Origin: Woeseiaceae bacterium
Lineage (GTDB): Bacteria > Pseudomonadota > Gammaproteobacteria > Steroidobacterales > Woeseiaceae
Length of the DNA: 64,000 nucleotides
Direction of reading: 5' to 3'
Assembly (NCBI GenBank): GCA_028277185.1
Contig: JANQGQ010000009.1
Coordinates: 62,001-126,000, forward strand
Of this stretch, positions 9,853 to 19,541 are shown piece after piece. The notes beneath the pieces were generated by a model, which saw nothing but the letters and a program-made list of their open reading frames with translations, was not told where the DNA came from and did no database searches. Position 1 is the stretch's first letter. Every line of letters starts with the position of its first letter. The position numbers and the translations under genes are program-made.

Positions 9853-10452
9853 TCAGGCAAGCGCTTTACAGGCCTTGTAGCGAAAGCAGCCGGTCACGTG
9901 GTCGTTGACCAGCCCGGTCGCCTGCATGTGAGCGTAGACGATCGTACTGCCGACGAAGCGAAAGCCGCGCTTTTTGAGATCCTTGCTGATCGCATCGCTG
10001 TCGGGTGAGGTCGCCGGCACGTCGCTGTCTTTCCTGAAGCGGTTCTGCTGCGGCGTGCCGTCGACAAAGGCCCAGATGTAGTCGCTGAAGCTGCCGAACT
10101 CCTTCTGTACCTTCAGGAACGCCCGCGCGTTGCTGACGGCCGACTCGACCTTGAGCCGGTTGCGGACGATGCCGGGGTCTTTGAGAATCCGTTCGATGCG
10201 CTTCGGCGTGAAACGCGCCACCTTTGCGGGATCGAAGTCGGCGAAGTTCCTCCGATAGCCCTCGCGCTTGTTAAGGATTGTCGACCATGACAGCCCGGCC
10301 TGGGCGCCTTCGAGAATCAGGAACTCGAACTGACCGCGATCGTCACGCAGCGGAACGCCCCACTCCTCGTCGTGATAGGCAATGTAGTCCGCCGTTCCGC
10401 CCTCGGCCCACGCACAGCGTTTGATTCGGTTCTTGCTCAGCGCTTTCGGCAT
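9853..10452 (-). CDS. tag: DNA-3-methyladenine glycosylase I
   Basis: This enzyme removes 3-methyladenine from alkylated DNA and starts base excision repair. The 199-residue protein has the Tag hallmarks: zinc ligands Cys13, His27, His185 and Cys189 (the zinc-snap), the segment YHDEEWGVPL, and the GAQAGLSWSTIL region that forms the base pocket with the catalytic Glu. Length and order of motifs are normal. Confidence 0.95.
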   Translation of the reverse strand: MPKALSKNRIKRCAWAEGGTADYIAYHDEEWGVPLRDDRGQFEFLILEGAQAGLSWSTILNKREGYRRNFADFDPAKVARFTPKRIERILKDPGIVRNRLKVESAVSNARAFLKVQKEFGSFSDYIWAFVDGTPQQNRFRKDSDVPATSPDSDAISKDLKKRGFRFVGSTIVYAHMQATGLVNDHVTGCFRYKACKALA

Positions 10453-10717
10453 GGGCGGACGTTAGCAAAGCGATGCCACCTGCGCTACAGGCCGTTTTCG
10501 GCCGATGCGGGCCGTTTCGCAGCGCGGGTGATCTGGTTGCTTGAAGGAACGGTGCGATGTCCCTGTGTTCGGGACAAGTGGATTGGGAGTTCCCGGTCGG
10601 CGTTGGGCCTCGGCAATATGTCGAGGCTTTTCGCTTTCTAAGGAAAGGCCTTGATGCCCCAACCCCGCCGCTTGCCCTGCGGCGAGGTCCGAATCTTCGG
10701 TCGGATGCGGATTCGCC

Positions 10718-12613
10718 TCAAGGGCGGTCAGTCGGCCCGTCGCCGAACCCGATGCGGCGCGCGAGCCCGGCGAAGTCCGGGTCCGCCAGCAGCTCGCGCG
10801 TGTGCACGTCGACCGCGAAGTACACGAGCCGGTCGTCCCGCGCCTCGAGCGCCGTTTCGAACGACTCGAGCGCGCGGGCTCTGTCGCCGAGCCCCAGCCA
10901 GGCCACGGCAAACTTGCTCGGCGGCACGAAGCGGTCCGCGGCCAGGGACTCCATGCGGGCAAGGACCTGCCGGGCACCTGCGGTGTCGCCGGCGGACGCC
11001 AGCGCGTACACAAGCGGTCCGCCGACGATGGCAAGGCCGAGCGACGGCAATGCCGACTCGTAAGCATCGATGGCCGCCTCCCACTCGCCGAGCCCGGCGT
11101 GGGCCAGGCCCAGCGAATAGCGGGCCAGCGCGTATTCGGGGTGGGCGGCGATTGCGAGGCGGTACAACTCGACGGCGCGGTCGTACTTGCCGGCGAACAG
11201 GTATACCGATGCCTGCTGCATGCTCAGGACCGGCGACAGCGGATCTAACTCGAGCGCCATGGCGAGGCGTTCACGGCAGCGGGACTCCTGCTCCCGATAG
11301 CAGTAGTACTCACCGAGCCACTGCTGGGCGGTGGCATTGTTCGGATTCAGCGTGACCGCCTCCACGAGAAGGGCTTCCGCACGCTGCCAGTCCCAATCGT
11401 ACTGCATTGCGATTACGCCGAGCACCGCGCGCGCGTAGCTGTTGCCGGCCTCGACCGCGAGCGCACGCTCGGCATACGCCCGGGCACTGGGCACGGCATC
11501 GCGCGGCGGCGTCGCGCCGTACAGCGGCCGGAGCAACCAGGACATCGCGGCTCCGGCAAGCGCCGCCGGGTAGTCGGGCTGCCGCTCGAGCGCCGCGCCA
11601 AAAGCGACGCCGGCCGCCTCGAGGCCCGCCGCGGACCGCTGCGCGAGATGATAGCGGCCCTCCAGATAACGCCGGTAAGCCGCCGGGTCGACCTGCCGGC
11701 GCGGCGGGCTGAGCTGCAGCATCGGGCGCAGACGCTGAGCAAGCGCGCGCGACAGTTGCCCTATCTGTGCCGGCCCCGACAGAGGCTCGCCGGACTCGAC
11801 CGCTGCACTCCAGAGCAGACTCGAGTCGGCCGTGCCCAGAAGCTGCGCGCGCAGGCGGGAGCCGTTTTCGACCCGGTCGAGGCGGGCCAGCAGCAGGGCT
11901 TCGACGCCGAGCCGCCGTCCGGCATCCGGCGGCGCGATGTCCGCCGGCAGGCCGCGCGAGGATACGACCGTTATCCCCTCGATGGTCGCGACCGCCTGCA
12001 TCAGATCGTCAGTCAGCGCCTCGGCAAGCCACGGGTCGCTGTCGGGCGGTACGGCGATTGGCAGGACGGCCAGGCGGTCGATGAGGCGGTCGGATCCGCC
12101 GCTGCCGAGGAAACCGACGAACGACAGCACGACGAGCGCGGCGAGGGCAAGCGCCAGCACGATCAGCTTGTTGCGCCTCGCGCGCCGCGATAACCCGGCG
12201 CCTGCCGCGTGCGGCCGGCCGTCCACGCTGACGGGCGCCGCAAACCGATATCCCTGCGCCCGGTGGGTCTCGATGTACTCGGGCGGCTGACCCTCGTCGC
12301 CCAGAAGCTTGCGAATGGTGCTGACGCAGCGGGTCAGCGCTTCGTCGTTGACCGCGCGGCTCCAGAAAAGCCCGAGCAGCTCTTCTCGCGTCACGAGTCT
12401 GGGTGCCGCCTCCGCCAGATAGATCAACACCTCGAGCGGCTTGCGCTGAATCTCGATTCGGGCTGCACCGCGGTGCAGCGTTCGCGCCTCGACATCGATA
12501 CGAAACGGCCCGAAACGGAGCGTTTGGCCTGCCCCTTGGGCCCGAGCTTCCACCGCCTCGGATGCGTCCCCGGTTTGGCTCATACGCACGCGACCCCGCT
12601 GATATCTGGGCAA
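10718..12613 (-). CDS. CadC-like winged-helix transcriptional regulator with TPR domain
   Basis: A 631-residue protein. Residues about 30-130 form an OmpR/PhoB-type winged helix (LRFGPFRIDVEARTL, RKPLEVLIYLAEAAPRLVTREELLGLFW, CVSTIRKLLGD, YIETHRAQGYRF). A single transmembrane helix follows near residues 150-172 (LIVLALALAALVVLSFVGFL). The periplasmic remainder contains TPR-like repeats (LNPNNATAQQWLGEYY, KYDRAVELYRLAIAAHPEYALARYSLG, EWEAAIDAYESAL). This is the ToxR/CadC layout: membrane-bound DNA binding with an external sensor. It may start at 12613 or at the ATG at 12583. The di-heme oxidoreductase gene is divergently placed 110 bp away and is a candidate target. Confidence 0.85.
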   Translation of the reverse strand: MPRYQRGRVRMSQTGDASEAVEARAQGAGQTLRFGPFRIDVEARTLHRGAARIEIQRKPLEVLIYLAEAAPRLVTREELLGLFWSRAVNDEALTRCVSTIRKLLGDEGQPPEYIETHRAQGYRFAAPVSVDGRPHAAGAGLSRRARRNKLIVLALALAALVVLSFVGFLGSGGSDRLIDRLAVLPIAVPPDSDPWLAEALTDDLMQAVATIEGITVVSSRGLPADIAPPDAGRRLGVEALLLARLDRVENGSRLRAQLLGTADSSLLWSAAVESGEPLSGPAQIGQLSRALAQRLRPMLQLSPPRRQVDPAAYRRYLEGRYHLAQRSAAGLEAAGVAFGAALERQPDYPAALAGAAMSWLLRPLYGATPPRDAVPSARAYAERALAVEAGNSYARAVLGVIAMQYDWDWQRAEALLVEAVTLNPNNATAQQWLGEYYCYREQESRCRERLAMALELDPLSPVLSMQQASVYLFAGKYDRAVELYRLAIAAHPEYALARYSLGLAHAGLGEWEAAIDAYESALPSLGLAIVGGPLVYALASAGDTAGARQVLARMESLAADRFVPPSKFAVAWLGLGDRARALESFETALEARDDRLVYFAVDVHTRELLADPDFAGLARRIGFGDGPTDRP

Positions 12614-12722
12614 AACGATGAGTTCCGGTACGAATACCGGTTTACGTCAGGAATTCAGGATTGGATCGCCTCTAGCGTAACAGCGATCGTGGTTTTTTCG
12701 GACGCTTGAGGAGACAAGCAGC

Positions 12723-14267
12723 ATGAACCAGCGCGTTACAGCGGTGTTAATGACCACCGCGCTCGTTACGGCCCCTGCCCTGGGGGGGCCACCGCTCGGC
12801 AGCGAGCGAGCTGTCGAGCGCCATCTCGAGGACGGCGAGGAGTTCCGCCTGCGGAGCCACGAACTCGTCGATCACGGACGACTCCTGTTCGAGGCGAAGT
12901 GGACGCGGGAGGACGGCGGCGGCCGGCCGCTGACGACGGGCACCGGCAAACCGCTTGCCGACCCCTCGTCGCCGCTCGTCTTCCCGCGGAACTTCAACCG
13001 CGTCTCGGGACCCGACGCCAACTCCTGCGCCGGCTGCCACAACGAGCCGCGGAGCGGCGGAGCGGGCGAGCAGGTCGCCAACGTCTTCGTTCTGGGGCAG
13101 CGCTTCGACTTCGCAACTTTCGATGCGCTGGATGCGACGCTCATGCGCGGCGGCCGCGACGAACGCGGCCGGCCCGTCACGCTGGACAGCATCGCCAACG
13201 AACGCAACACGGTCGGTATGTTCGGCGCGGGTTTCATCGAAATGCTCGCGCGGCAGATCACGGCCAGACTGCAGCGCCAGCGCGACAGGCTCGGGGCGGG
13301 CGAGAGCGTCGAACTGCGCGCCAAGGGCATCGTGTTCGGCACGCTCGCGCGTAAGAAAGACGGCAGTTGGGATACGTCGCGCGTCGACTCGCTGCCACCG
13401 CCGAGTCTCATGAGCACCGGGCCGGACGATCCGCCGTCGCTCGTCATCCGCCCGTTCCATCAGGCCGGCGCGGTGGTGTCGCTGCGCGAATTCTCCAACA
13501 ACGCCTTCAATCACCATCACGGTATCCAGTCCACGGAGCGCTTCGGCTTCGACGACCCGGACGGCGACGGCGAACGCGCCGAGCTGACCCGTGCGGACAT
13601 GACCGCAGTCTCCGTCTATCAGGCGACGCTGGCGGTGCCCGGCCGCGTCATTCCGCGGGACCCCGTCGTCGAAGCCGCCGTCCGGACCGGGGAACGGGCG
13701 TTCGCGGACATCGGCTGCGCCGACTGCCACGTACCGAAGCTCAGGCTCAGAAACAAGGGCTGGATGTTTTCCGAGCCCAATCCGTACAACCCGCCGGGTA
13801 ACCTGCTGCCCGGCGACGCGCCGGAACTCGCCGTAAACCTGTTGAGCAAGAGGCTCGAGCAACCGCGACTCGAACGGCGCGGCCGGACGGTCGAGGTGCC
13901 CGCCTACACCGACTTCCGGCTGCACGACATCACGGACGGTCCTGACGATCCGAACTGCGAGCCGCTAAACATGCACTTCGCACCGGGCAGCGACGCGTTC
14001 TTCGGCGGCAACTGCCGCTTCCTGACCAGCCGGCTGTGGGGCGTCGCGAGCAGCGCACCGTACTTCCATCACGGCAAGTACGTGACGCTCAGAGAAGCGA
14101 TCGAAGCGCATCGCGGCGATGCCGACTTCGCCTACGCAGGCTGGCGCAACCTGAGCGACTACGAGCGCGATGCCGTGATCGAGTTTCTAAAGACACTTCA
14201 GATTTTGCCGCCGGGAACGCATCACCGAATCGTCGACGAGAAGCTCAGGCCCAGGCGTTGGCCCTGA
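12723..14267 (+). CDS. Di-heme oxidoreductase family protein (putative peroxidase/oxidase)
   Basis: A 514-residue exported c-type cytochrome. A signal peptide is followed by the first haem site SCAGCHNEPRSG near residue 102 and the second CADCHVPKL near residue 337, which is the arrangement of the DHOR (PF06537) family. Other family segments include FGAGFIEMLA and RLWGVASSAPYFHHGKYVTLREAI. It likely catalyses a periplasmic redox reaction; the substrate is unknown. It diverges from the CadC-like regulator and is followed by a strong hairpin terminator. Confidence 0.88.
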   Translation: MNQRVTAVLMTTALVTAPALGGPPLGSERAVERHLEDGEEFRLRSHELVDHGRLLFEAKWTREDGGGRPLTTGTGKPLADPSSPLVFPRNFNRVSGPDANSCAGCHNEPRSGGAGEQVANVFVLGQRFDFATFDALDATLMRGGRDERGRPVTLDSIANERNTVGMFGAGFIEMLARQITARLQRQRDRLGAGESVELRAKGIVFGTLARKKDGSWDTSRVDSLPPPSLMSTGPDDPPSLVIRPFHQAGAVVSLREFSNNAFNHHHGIQSTERFGFDDPDGDGERAELTRADMTAVSVYQATLAVPGRVIPRDPVVEAAVRTGERAFADIGCADCHVPKLRLRNKGWMFSEPNPYNPPGNLLPGDAPELAVNLLSKRLEQPRLERRGRTVEVPAYTDFRLHDITDGPDDPNCEPLNMHFAPGSDAFFGGNCRFLTSRLWGVASSAPYFHHGKYVTLREAIEAHRGDADFAYAGWRNLSDYERDAVIEFLKTLQILPPGTHHRIVDEKLRPRRWP

Positions 14268-14307
14268 GTGTTGGCGCGGCTACACGACTCACGATCGCTC
14301 CAACAAA

Positions 14308-14334
14308 AAAACCCGGGCCAGAGGCCCGGGTTTT
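14308..14334. terminator. Rho-independent terminator, bidirectional
   Basis: A 12-bp perfect stem AAAACCCGGGCC / GGCCCGGGTTTT with a three-base loop (AGA). The A-run on one side and the T-run on the other make it usable from both strands, and it separates the convergent di-heme oxidoreductase and Cys-rich precursor genes. Confidence 0.9.
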
Positions 14335-14378
14335 CGTTCGTCCCCGGGTGTCGGAGACGAAAAAGGGTGTACCTGAGG

Positions 14379-14747
14379 TCAGACCGAGCCGCCGCAGGAA
14401 CCTTCACCGCACTTGCCTTCGGCGTCTTCCTTGTCACCGCCGCAGGAGCCTTCGCCACAAGAGCCTTCGCCGCCCTTGTCCTTACTTTCGCCGCAGGAAC
14501 CTTCGCCGCAAGAGCCTTCGCCGCCCTTGTCCTTACCTTCGCCGCAAGAACCTTCGCCGCAAGAGCCTTCCCCGCCCTTGTCTTTCTTGTCACCGGTCGT
14601 GCCGAGCATGTAGCCGGATTCGAGACTGGACATCTCGAAGGGGCTGTCTACCGATTTGCCAACGGCGACGCCGGTCAGGGCGAACGAGCCGGCCAGGGCA
14701 GCGCCAACCGCCAGTGCAACAGGTTTTACTACTTTCTTGTCTGACAT
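14379..14747 (-). CDS. HvfA/bufferin-like Cys-rich RiPP precursor (orphan)
   Basis: A 122-residue protein with an N-terminal hydrophobic signal (PVALAVGAALAGSFALTGVAVG) and a low-complexity C-terminal half made of Gly-Glu-Gly-Ser-Cys-Gly units in pairs separated by KDKG spacers, ending EGKCGEGSCGGSV. Eight or so cysteines occur, almost all in E-G-[SK]-C-G context. EGKCG repeats are the modification site of HvfA-type precursors, where an MNIO enzyme (HvfB) makes oxazolone/thioamide copper-binding groups. No MNIO or HvfC gene is in the window. It is the last gene of a sigma factor, DUF3379, precursor series (61 bp after DUF3379), which suggests stress-inducible control. Confidence 0.75.
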   Translation of the reverse strand: MSDKKVVKPVALAVGAALAGSFALTGVAVGKSVDSPFEMSSLESGYMLGTTGDKKDKGGEGSCGEGSCGEGKDKGGEGSCGEGSCGESKDKGGEGSCGEGSCGGDKEDAEGKCGEGSCGGSV

Positions 14748-14808
14748 TTTTCTCTCTCCTACTCAGGAATTGCCCAAGACGGGGCGTTGTTGTCCGCCGA
14801 CCGAAGCG

Positions 14809-15453
14809 TCAGGTGCTCCAGGCCACCGAATCGATAATGCTGCGTTGTATAGGCTCGAGGTCTTCGTCTTTCTCGCCGATGATCGCAATACTGCCGTCGC
14901 CGACGGGCAGGATCGCGCCGTGGATGCTCTCGCCTTCGATCGTCTCTGCACTCTGGACCCGCACTTGGGGCATAAGTATTACAGTGACAGGACCACTTTT
15001 TCCCTGAATCACGAGATGCGGCGACACTTTGCCCCGAATCTTGCAGTTCTGCGCGTAGGTAATCAGTCCCGCGCTGTGATCGAGCGTCGCCAGATTGGAC
15101 GGCACGATCCGCGTCAACCGGTCGTCGCTCACCGCCTTGTCCGTCACCCTGAGCGCGTAAGGCTCATGATCGAGATGCGCCAGAATCTCCTCGGCAAGCG
15201 AGTCGTACTCGGCCACCCCGCCGAACATGCGGACACCGACGATCGCCACGAGCGCCAGGCTGGCCGCCATCGCAAGCCATACGGGCGCGATGCCGCGACG
15301 CCGGGGCTTGATCGCAACGACTTTGTCGCTGTCGATTTCCGGCAGCTCGGGCATGCGAAGCTCGGGCACGGGCAGCTCGAGCGCGCGGGCAATCCGCTGC
15401 TCGAATTCGGGCGTCGTGCCGTTTGCTTCGTTATCTGTCTCGCGAGTCGTCAT
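14809..15453 (-). CDS. DUF3379 family protein, probable anti-sigma factor
   Basis: A 214-residue protein with an acidic N-terminal cytoplasmic part (about residues 1-50), one transmembrane helix near residues 57-78 (VWLAMAASLALVAIVGVRMF) and a periplasmic C-terminal part containing a cysteine (YAQNCKIRG). This matches DUF3379, which is found next to ECF sigma factors. It lies 5 bp downstream of the sigma gene, so it is probably its membrane-bound partner that responds to an external signal. Confidence 0.82.
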   Translation of the reverse strand: MTTRETDNEANGTTPEFEQRIARALELPVPELRMPELPEIDSDKVVAIKPRRRGIAPVWLAMAASLALVAIVGVRMFGGVAEYDSLAEEILAHLDHEPYALRVTDKAVSDDRLTRIVPSNLATLDHSAGLITYAQNCKIRGKVSPHLVIQGKSGPVTVILMPQVRVQSAETIEGESIHGAILPVGDGSIAIIGEKDEDLEPIQRSIIDSVAWST

Positions 15454-15458
15454 CGTCG

Positions 15459-15983
15459 TTACGTGCCGGGCGTTCCGGCTTCCTGTTCGAGCTGAGCTTT
15501 GAGCTTGTGGCGCGCACGGTGCAGTCGCGTCAGTACCGCTCCCTGCTTGAGCCCCATCATCTCGGCGATCTCGTTGGTGCTGTAGCCCATCAGAACCTGC
15601 AGTACTAAAGGCTCGCGATAGTCGTCGTCAAGCCGGTAGATCGCCGCCCGGACGTCACCGACGTCCTCGTCCGGGCTCTCCGCCAACAGCGCTTCCTGCG
15701 ACGGCGTAAGGTTGTCTACGTCCACCGTTTCGAGCCGCTTGCGCTCGAACCAGCGCGCATTCTCGCGCCGCACGATGGTCAGCAACCACTGCTTCGCGGC
15801 CGCCTCCTCGCGGAGCGCGTCCAGCGACTTCCATGCCCTGAGCAGGGCCTCCTGCACGACGTCCTCGGCGATGGCGTGATCGCGGCTCAACCAGGCGGCG
15901 TAGCGATACATGTCCTGGTGATACGTGCCGACCAGTTCGTCGAACCGGCGCCGGCGCGCAAGCCCAGCTCTGCTGTCAGTCAT
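15459..15983 (-). CDS. ECF-type RNA polymerase sigma factor
   Basis: A 174-residue sigma-70 family regulator. Region 2 is seen in FDELVGTYHQDMYRYAAWLSRDHAIAEDVVQEALLRAWKSL (cut here into its known blocks 2.1-2.4) and region 4 in LQVLMGYSTNEIAEMMGL followed by KQGAVLTRLHRARHKLK. It is the first gene of the sigma, DUF3379, Cys-rich precursor set and probably drives expression of all three. Confidence 0.93.
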   Translation of the reverse strand: MTDSRAGLARRRRFDELVGTYHQDMYRYAAWLSRDHAIAEDVVQEALLRAWKSLDALREEAAAKQWLLTIVRRENARWFERKRLETVDVDNLTPSQEALLAESPDEDVGDVRAAIYRLDDDYREPLVLQVLMGYSTNEIAEMMGLKQGAVLTRLHRARHKLKAQLEQEAGTPGT

Positions 15984-16008
15984 TAGATTTGACCTGTCCC
16001 CCGGTTGA

Positions 16009-17115
<1,107 letters not shown>

Positions 17116-17144
17116 GGCTACCTTCGTATCCCTTGAAAGCTATC

Positions 17145-17176
17145 TTGACAGGGCACCAGCGCTTTGTGGGTATACT
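17145..17176 (+). promoter_or_regulatory. Possible sigma-70 promoter before aroE
   Basis: A consensus TTGACA (17145-17150) and a good TATACT (17171-17176) are present, but the spacer of 20 bp is longer than ideal. It lies in the hemB-aroE gap and would transcribe aroE. Confidence 0.4.
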
Positions 17177-17280
17177 GATTGAAGAGGACCGGGGGCCGGT
17201 CCCGACAACAACAACAAAACGCGGGAGCGCCAGGGCTTTGCTGTTGACAGGGGAACCCACCGTAAGGACCGACGGCGGCA

Positions 17281-18117
17281 ATGACCGCTGACACTAACGC
17301 CGTCGATCGCTACGGCGTCATGGGCTATCCCGTGGCGCACAGCCGTTCGCCGGTGATCCACCGCCTTTTCGCACACCAGACCGGGCAGAACATGCAGTAC
17401 GAGCTGCTGCAGGTGCAGCCCGACAAGCTGGAGCAGGCCGTGCGCCAGTTTCAGCGAACCGCAGGCAGAGGGCTCAACGTCACCGCACCGCACAAATCCT
17501 CAATCTGCCAGCTTGCGGATCAGCTGAGCGAACGGGCGAGTACCGCGGGTTCGGTGAATACGCTGGTGTTTCAGGACGGCGATATCTTCGGCGACAACAC
17601 CGACGGCATCGGGCTCTTGCGCGATCTGGTCGTCAACCGAAGTCTCAACCTCGAGGGAGTAAGCGTCCTGATCCTGGGCGCCGGGGGCGCCACGCGCGGC
17701 ATCGTCGGCCCGCTGCTCGAAATGGAGCCTGAGCGGCTGGTCATCGCCAACCGCACGGTGAGAAAAGCCGAGATCATCAGCGATCACTTCGCGCGCAGCG
17801 GTCCGGTAAGTGCGTGCGGGTTCGACACGATCCCGGACGGACACTGGGACCTGATCATCAACGCAACGTCCGCCGGCCTGAAGGGCGAGACACCGCCCTA
17901 TCCGGACACCGCGCTGAGTGACGACACGTTCTGCTACGACCTGTCTTACGGACTGAAGCGCACGCCGTTCTGCCAGTGGGCGCGCGAGCAGGGAGCGACC
18001 CGCGTTGCGTCCGGCTGGGGCATGCTCGTCGAGCAGGCGGCCGAGTCGTTTCACATCTGGCGCGGCGTTCGCCCGGACACGCGGCCCGTTCTCAAGCAGA
18101 TCGCCGTCAGCGCATAG
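17281..18117 (+). CDS. aroE: Shikimate dehydrogenase
   Basis: This enzyme reduces 3-dehydroshikimate to shikimate with NADPH in aromatic amino acid synthesis. The 278-residue protein has the substrate-binding AHSRSP and the catalytic Lys in NVTAPHK, the DNTDGIGL segment, and the NADP glycine loop [10 protein letters not shown] followed by NRTVRKAE. Its end overlaps the convergent gor gene by 11 bp. Confidence 0.95.
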   Translation: MTADTNAVDRYGVMGYPVAHSRSPVIHRLFAHQTGQNMQYELLQVQPDKLEQAVRQFQRTAGRGLNVTAPHKSSICQLADQLSERASTAGSVNTLVFQDGDIFGDNTDGIGLLRDLVVNRSLNLEGVSVLILGAGGATRGIVGPLLEMEPERLVIANRTVRKAEIISDHFARSGPVSACGFDTIPDGHWDLIINATSAGLKGETPPYPDTALSDDTFCYDLSYGLKRTPFCQWAREQGATRVASGWGMLVEQAAESFHIWRGVRPDTRPVLKQIAVSA

Positions 18118-19453
18118 TCAAGAATTCTTCGGCGCTCGTCGGGTGGATGGCGACCGTGTCGTCGAAATCGCGTTTGGTGGCGCCCATCTTCAGCGCCACC
18201 GCGAAACCCTGCAGCATCTCGTCCGCGCCGTCGCCGATTACGTGGCAACCGACCACGCGCTCCTCGTCGCCGACGACGATCAGCTTCATGTGCGTGCGCC
18301 CCTTCTTCGCGCCGAGAGCGTAGTACATGGGGACGAAGGCGGACGTATAGACGCGGACGGTTTCGCCGTACATGTCACGGGCCTGGTTTTCGGTCAATCC
18401 GACAGTGCCCATCGGCGGATGGCTGAAGATGACCGTGGGCACGTCGTCGTAGTTCAGGTGCCGGCCCTCCATGCCGCCGTAGAGCCGATCGGCGAGGCGG
18501 CGGCCGGCCGCGATCGCAACCGGCGTGAGCGCCACGGCTCCGGTGACGTCGCCCAGCGCAAAGACGTTGTCGACGTTGGTGGTCTGATACTTGTCGACCG
18601 GTACGAAACCGTAGCCGTCGACGTCGACCCCGGCGTGTTCGAGGTCGAGCCTCTCGGTGTTCGGCGCCCGGCCTACAGCCCAGAGGAAACAGTCGACGGG
18701 ACCGAAGTGCCTGCCGTCCTCAGCGGTCATGACGATGCCGTCGGCGGTTTGCGAAAGCTCCGCGGGATGGACTCCGGTAACGACGGAGATCCCGTCGTTT
18801 CGCATCGCCTGCAGGAGCTCGCCCCCCAGCATCGGGTCGAAGCTCCGGACGACGCCGTCCTTGCGGACGACGATCTCCACGTCGCTGCCGAGACCGTGGA
18901 ACACGCCGCCCAGTTCAACCGCTATGTAGCCGCTGCCGGCGATCAGCACCCGCTTCGGTCGCTCCTCGAGTTCGAAGAAATCGTCTGACGTAATCCCCAG
19001 TTCCGCCCCATGAATCCGCGGAACGATCGGCCGGCCGCCCGTCGCGATGACGATGTTGTCGGTTCGATACTCGCGGTCGCCAACCGCAACCGTGTGGCGA
19101 TCCACGAGGCGCCCTTCACCGCTGACGTGGTCGACCCCCTTGTTGGCAAGGTTTCGCGCATAGATCCCGTTGAGCCGCTCGATGTAGGCATCGCGAGCCG
19201 TTTTCAGCGCCCGCCAGTCGTGGCCATTGACGCTCAGGTCGAAGCCGTAGTCCGCCGCGTGGGCGAAATGGTGCATGTGCCCGGCGGTGTACCACATGAC
19301 CTTTTTGGGCACGCAGCCGACGTTGACACAGGTCCCGCCGAGCCGGCCATACTCGACGACCAGAGCCTTCGCGCCGTACTCGGCCGCCCTCTGCGCATGC
19401 GCCAGGCCGCCGCTGCCGCCGCCGATTACCACGAGATCGTACTTGTCGCTCAC
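18107..19453 (-). CDS. gor: Glutathione-disulfide reductase
   Basis: A flavoprotein disulfide reductase that regenerates reduced glutathione with NADPH. The FAD motif is [17 protein letters not shown], the redox-active disulfide [13 protein letters not shown] follows near residue 40, the NAD(P) site is [11 protein letters not shown], and the second FAD segment is VFALGDVTG. The C-terminal dimer part holds [12 protein letters not shown] with the catalytic His-Glu pair. The GTG start at 19453 has a GAGGAG ribosome site; an in-frame TTG at 19474 is less likely. Confidence 0.92.
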   Translation of the reverse strand: MSDKYDLVVIGGGSGGLAHAQRAAEYGAKALVVEYGRLGGTCVNVGCVPKKVMWYTAGHMHHFAHAADYGFDLSVNGHDWRALKTARDAYIERLNGIYARNLANKGVDHVSGEGRLVDRHTVAVGDREYRTDNIVIATGGRPIVPRIHGAELGITSDDFFELEERPKRVLIAGSGYIAVELGGVFHGLGSDVEIVVRKDGVVRSFDPMLGGELLQAMRNDGISVVTGVHPAELSQTADGIVMTAEDGRHFGPVDCFLWAVGRAPNTERLDLEHAGVDVDGYGFVPVDKYQTTNVDNVFALGDVTGAVALTPVAIAAGRRLADRLYGGMEGRHLNYDDVPTVIFSHPPMGTVGLTENQARDMYGETVRVYTSAFVPMYYALGAKKGRTHMKLIVVGDEERVVGCHVIGDGADEMLQGFAVALKMGATKRDFDDTVAIHPTSAEEFLTMR

Positions 19454-19541
19454 GCCATGCTTCTCCTCGCTCAATGCAACTTCAGAGCGATCCGGACCAT
19501 ATGTTAGTATGCCGCGATTTCATAACGCCCTTGTCCGCCAT

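Noticed and set aside
14400..14600. Short-period repeats on the plus strand that read as Ser-Pro-Gln-Glu-Pro
   Set aside because: They are the complement of the Gly-Glu-Gly-Ser-Cys codons of the Cys-rich precursor, which has the signal peptide and ribosome site.
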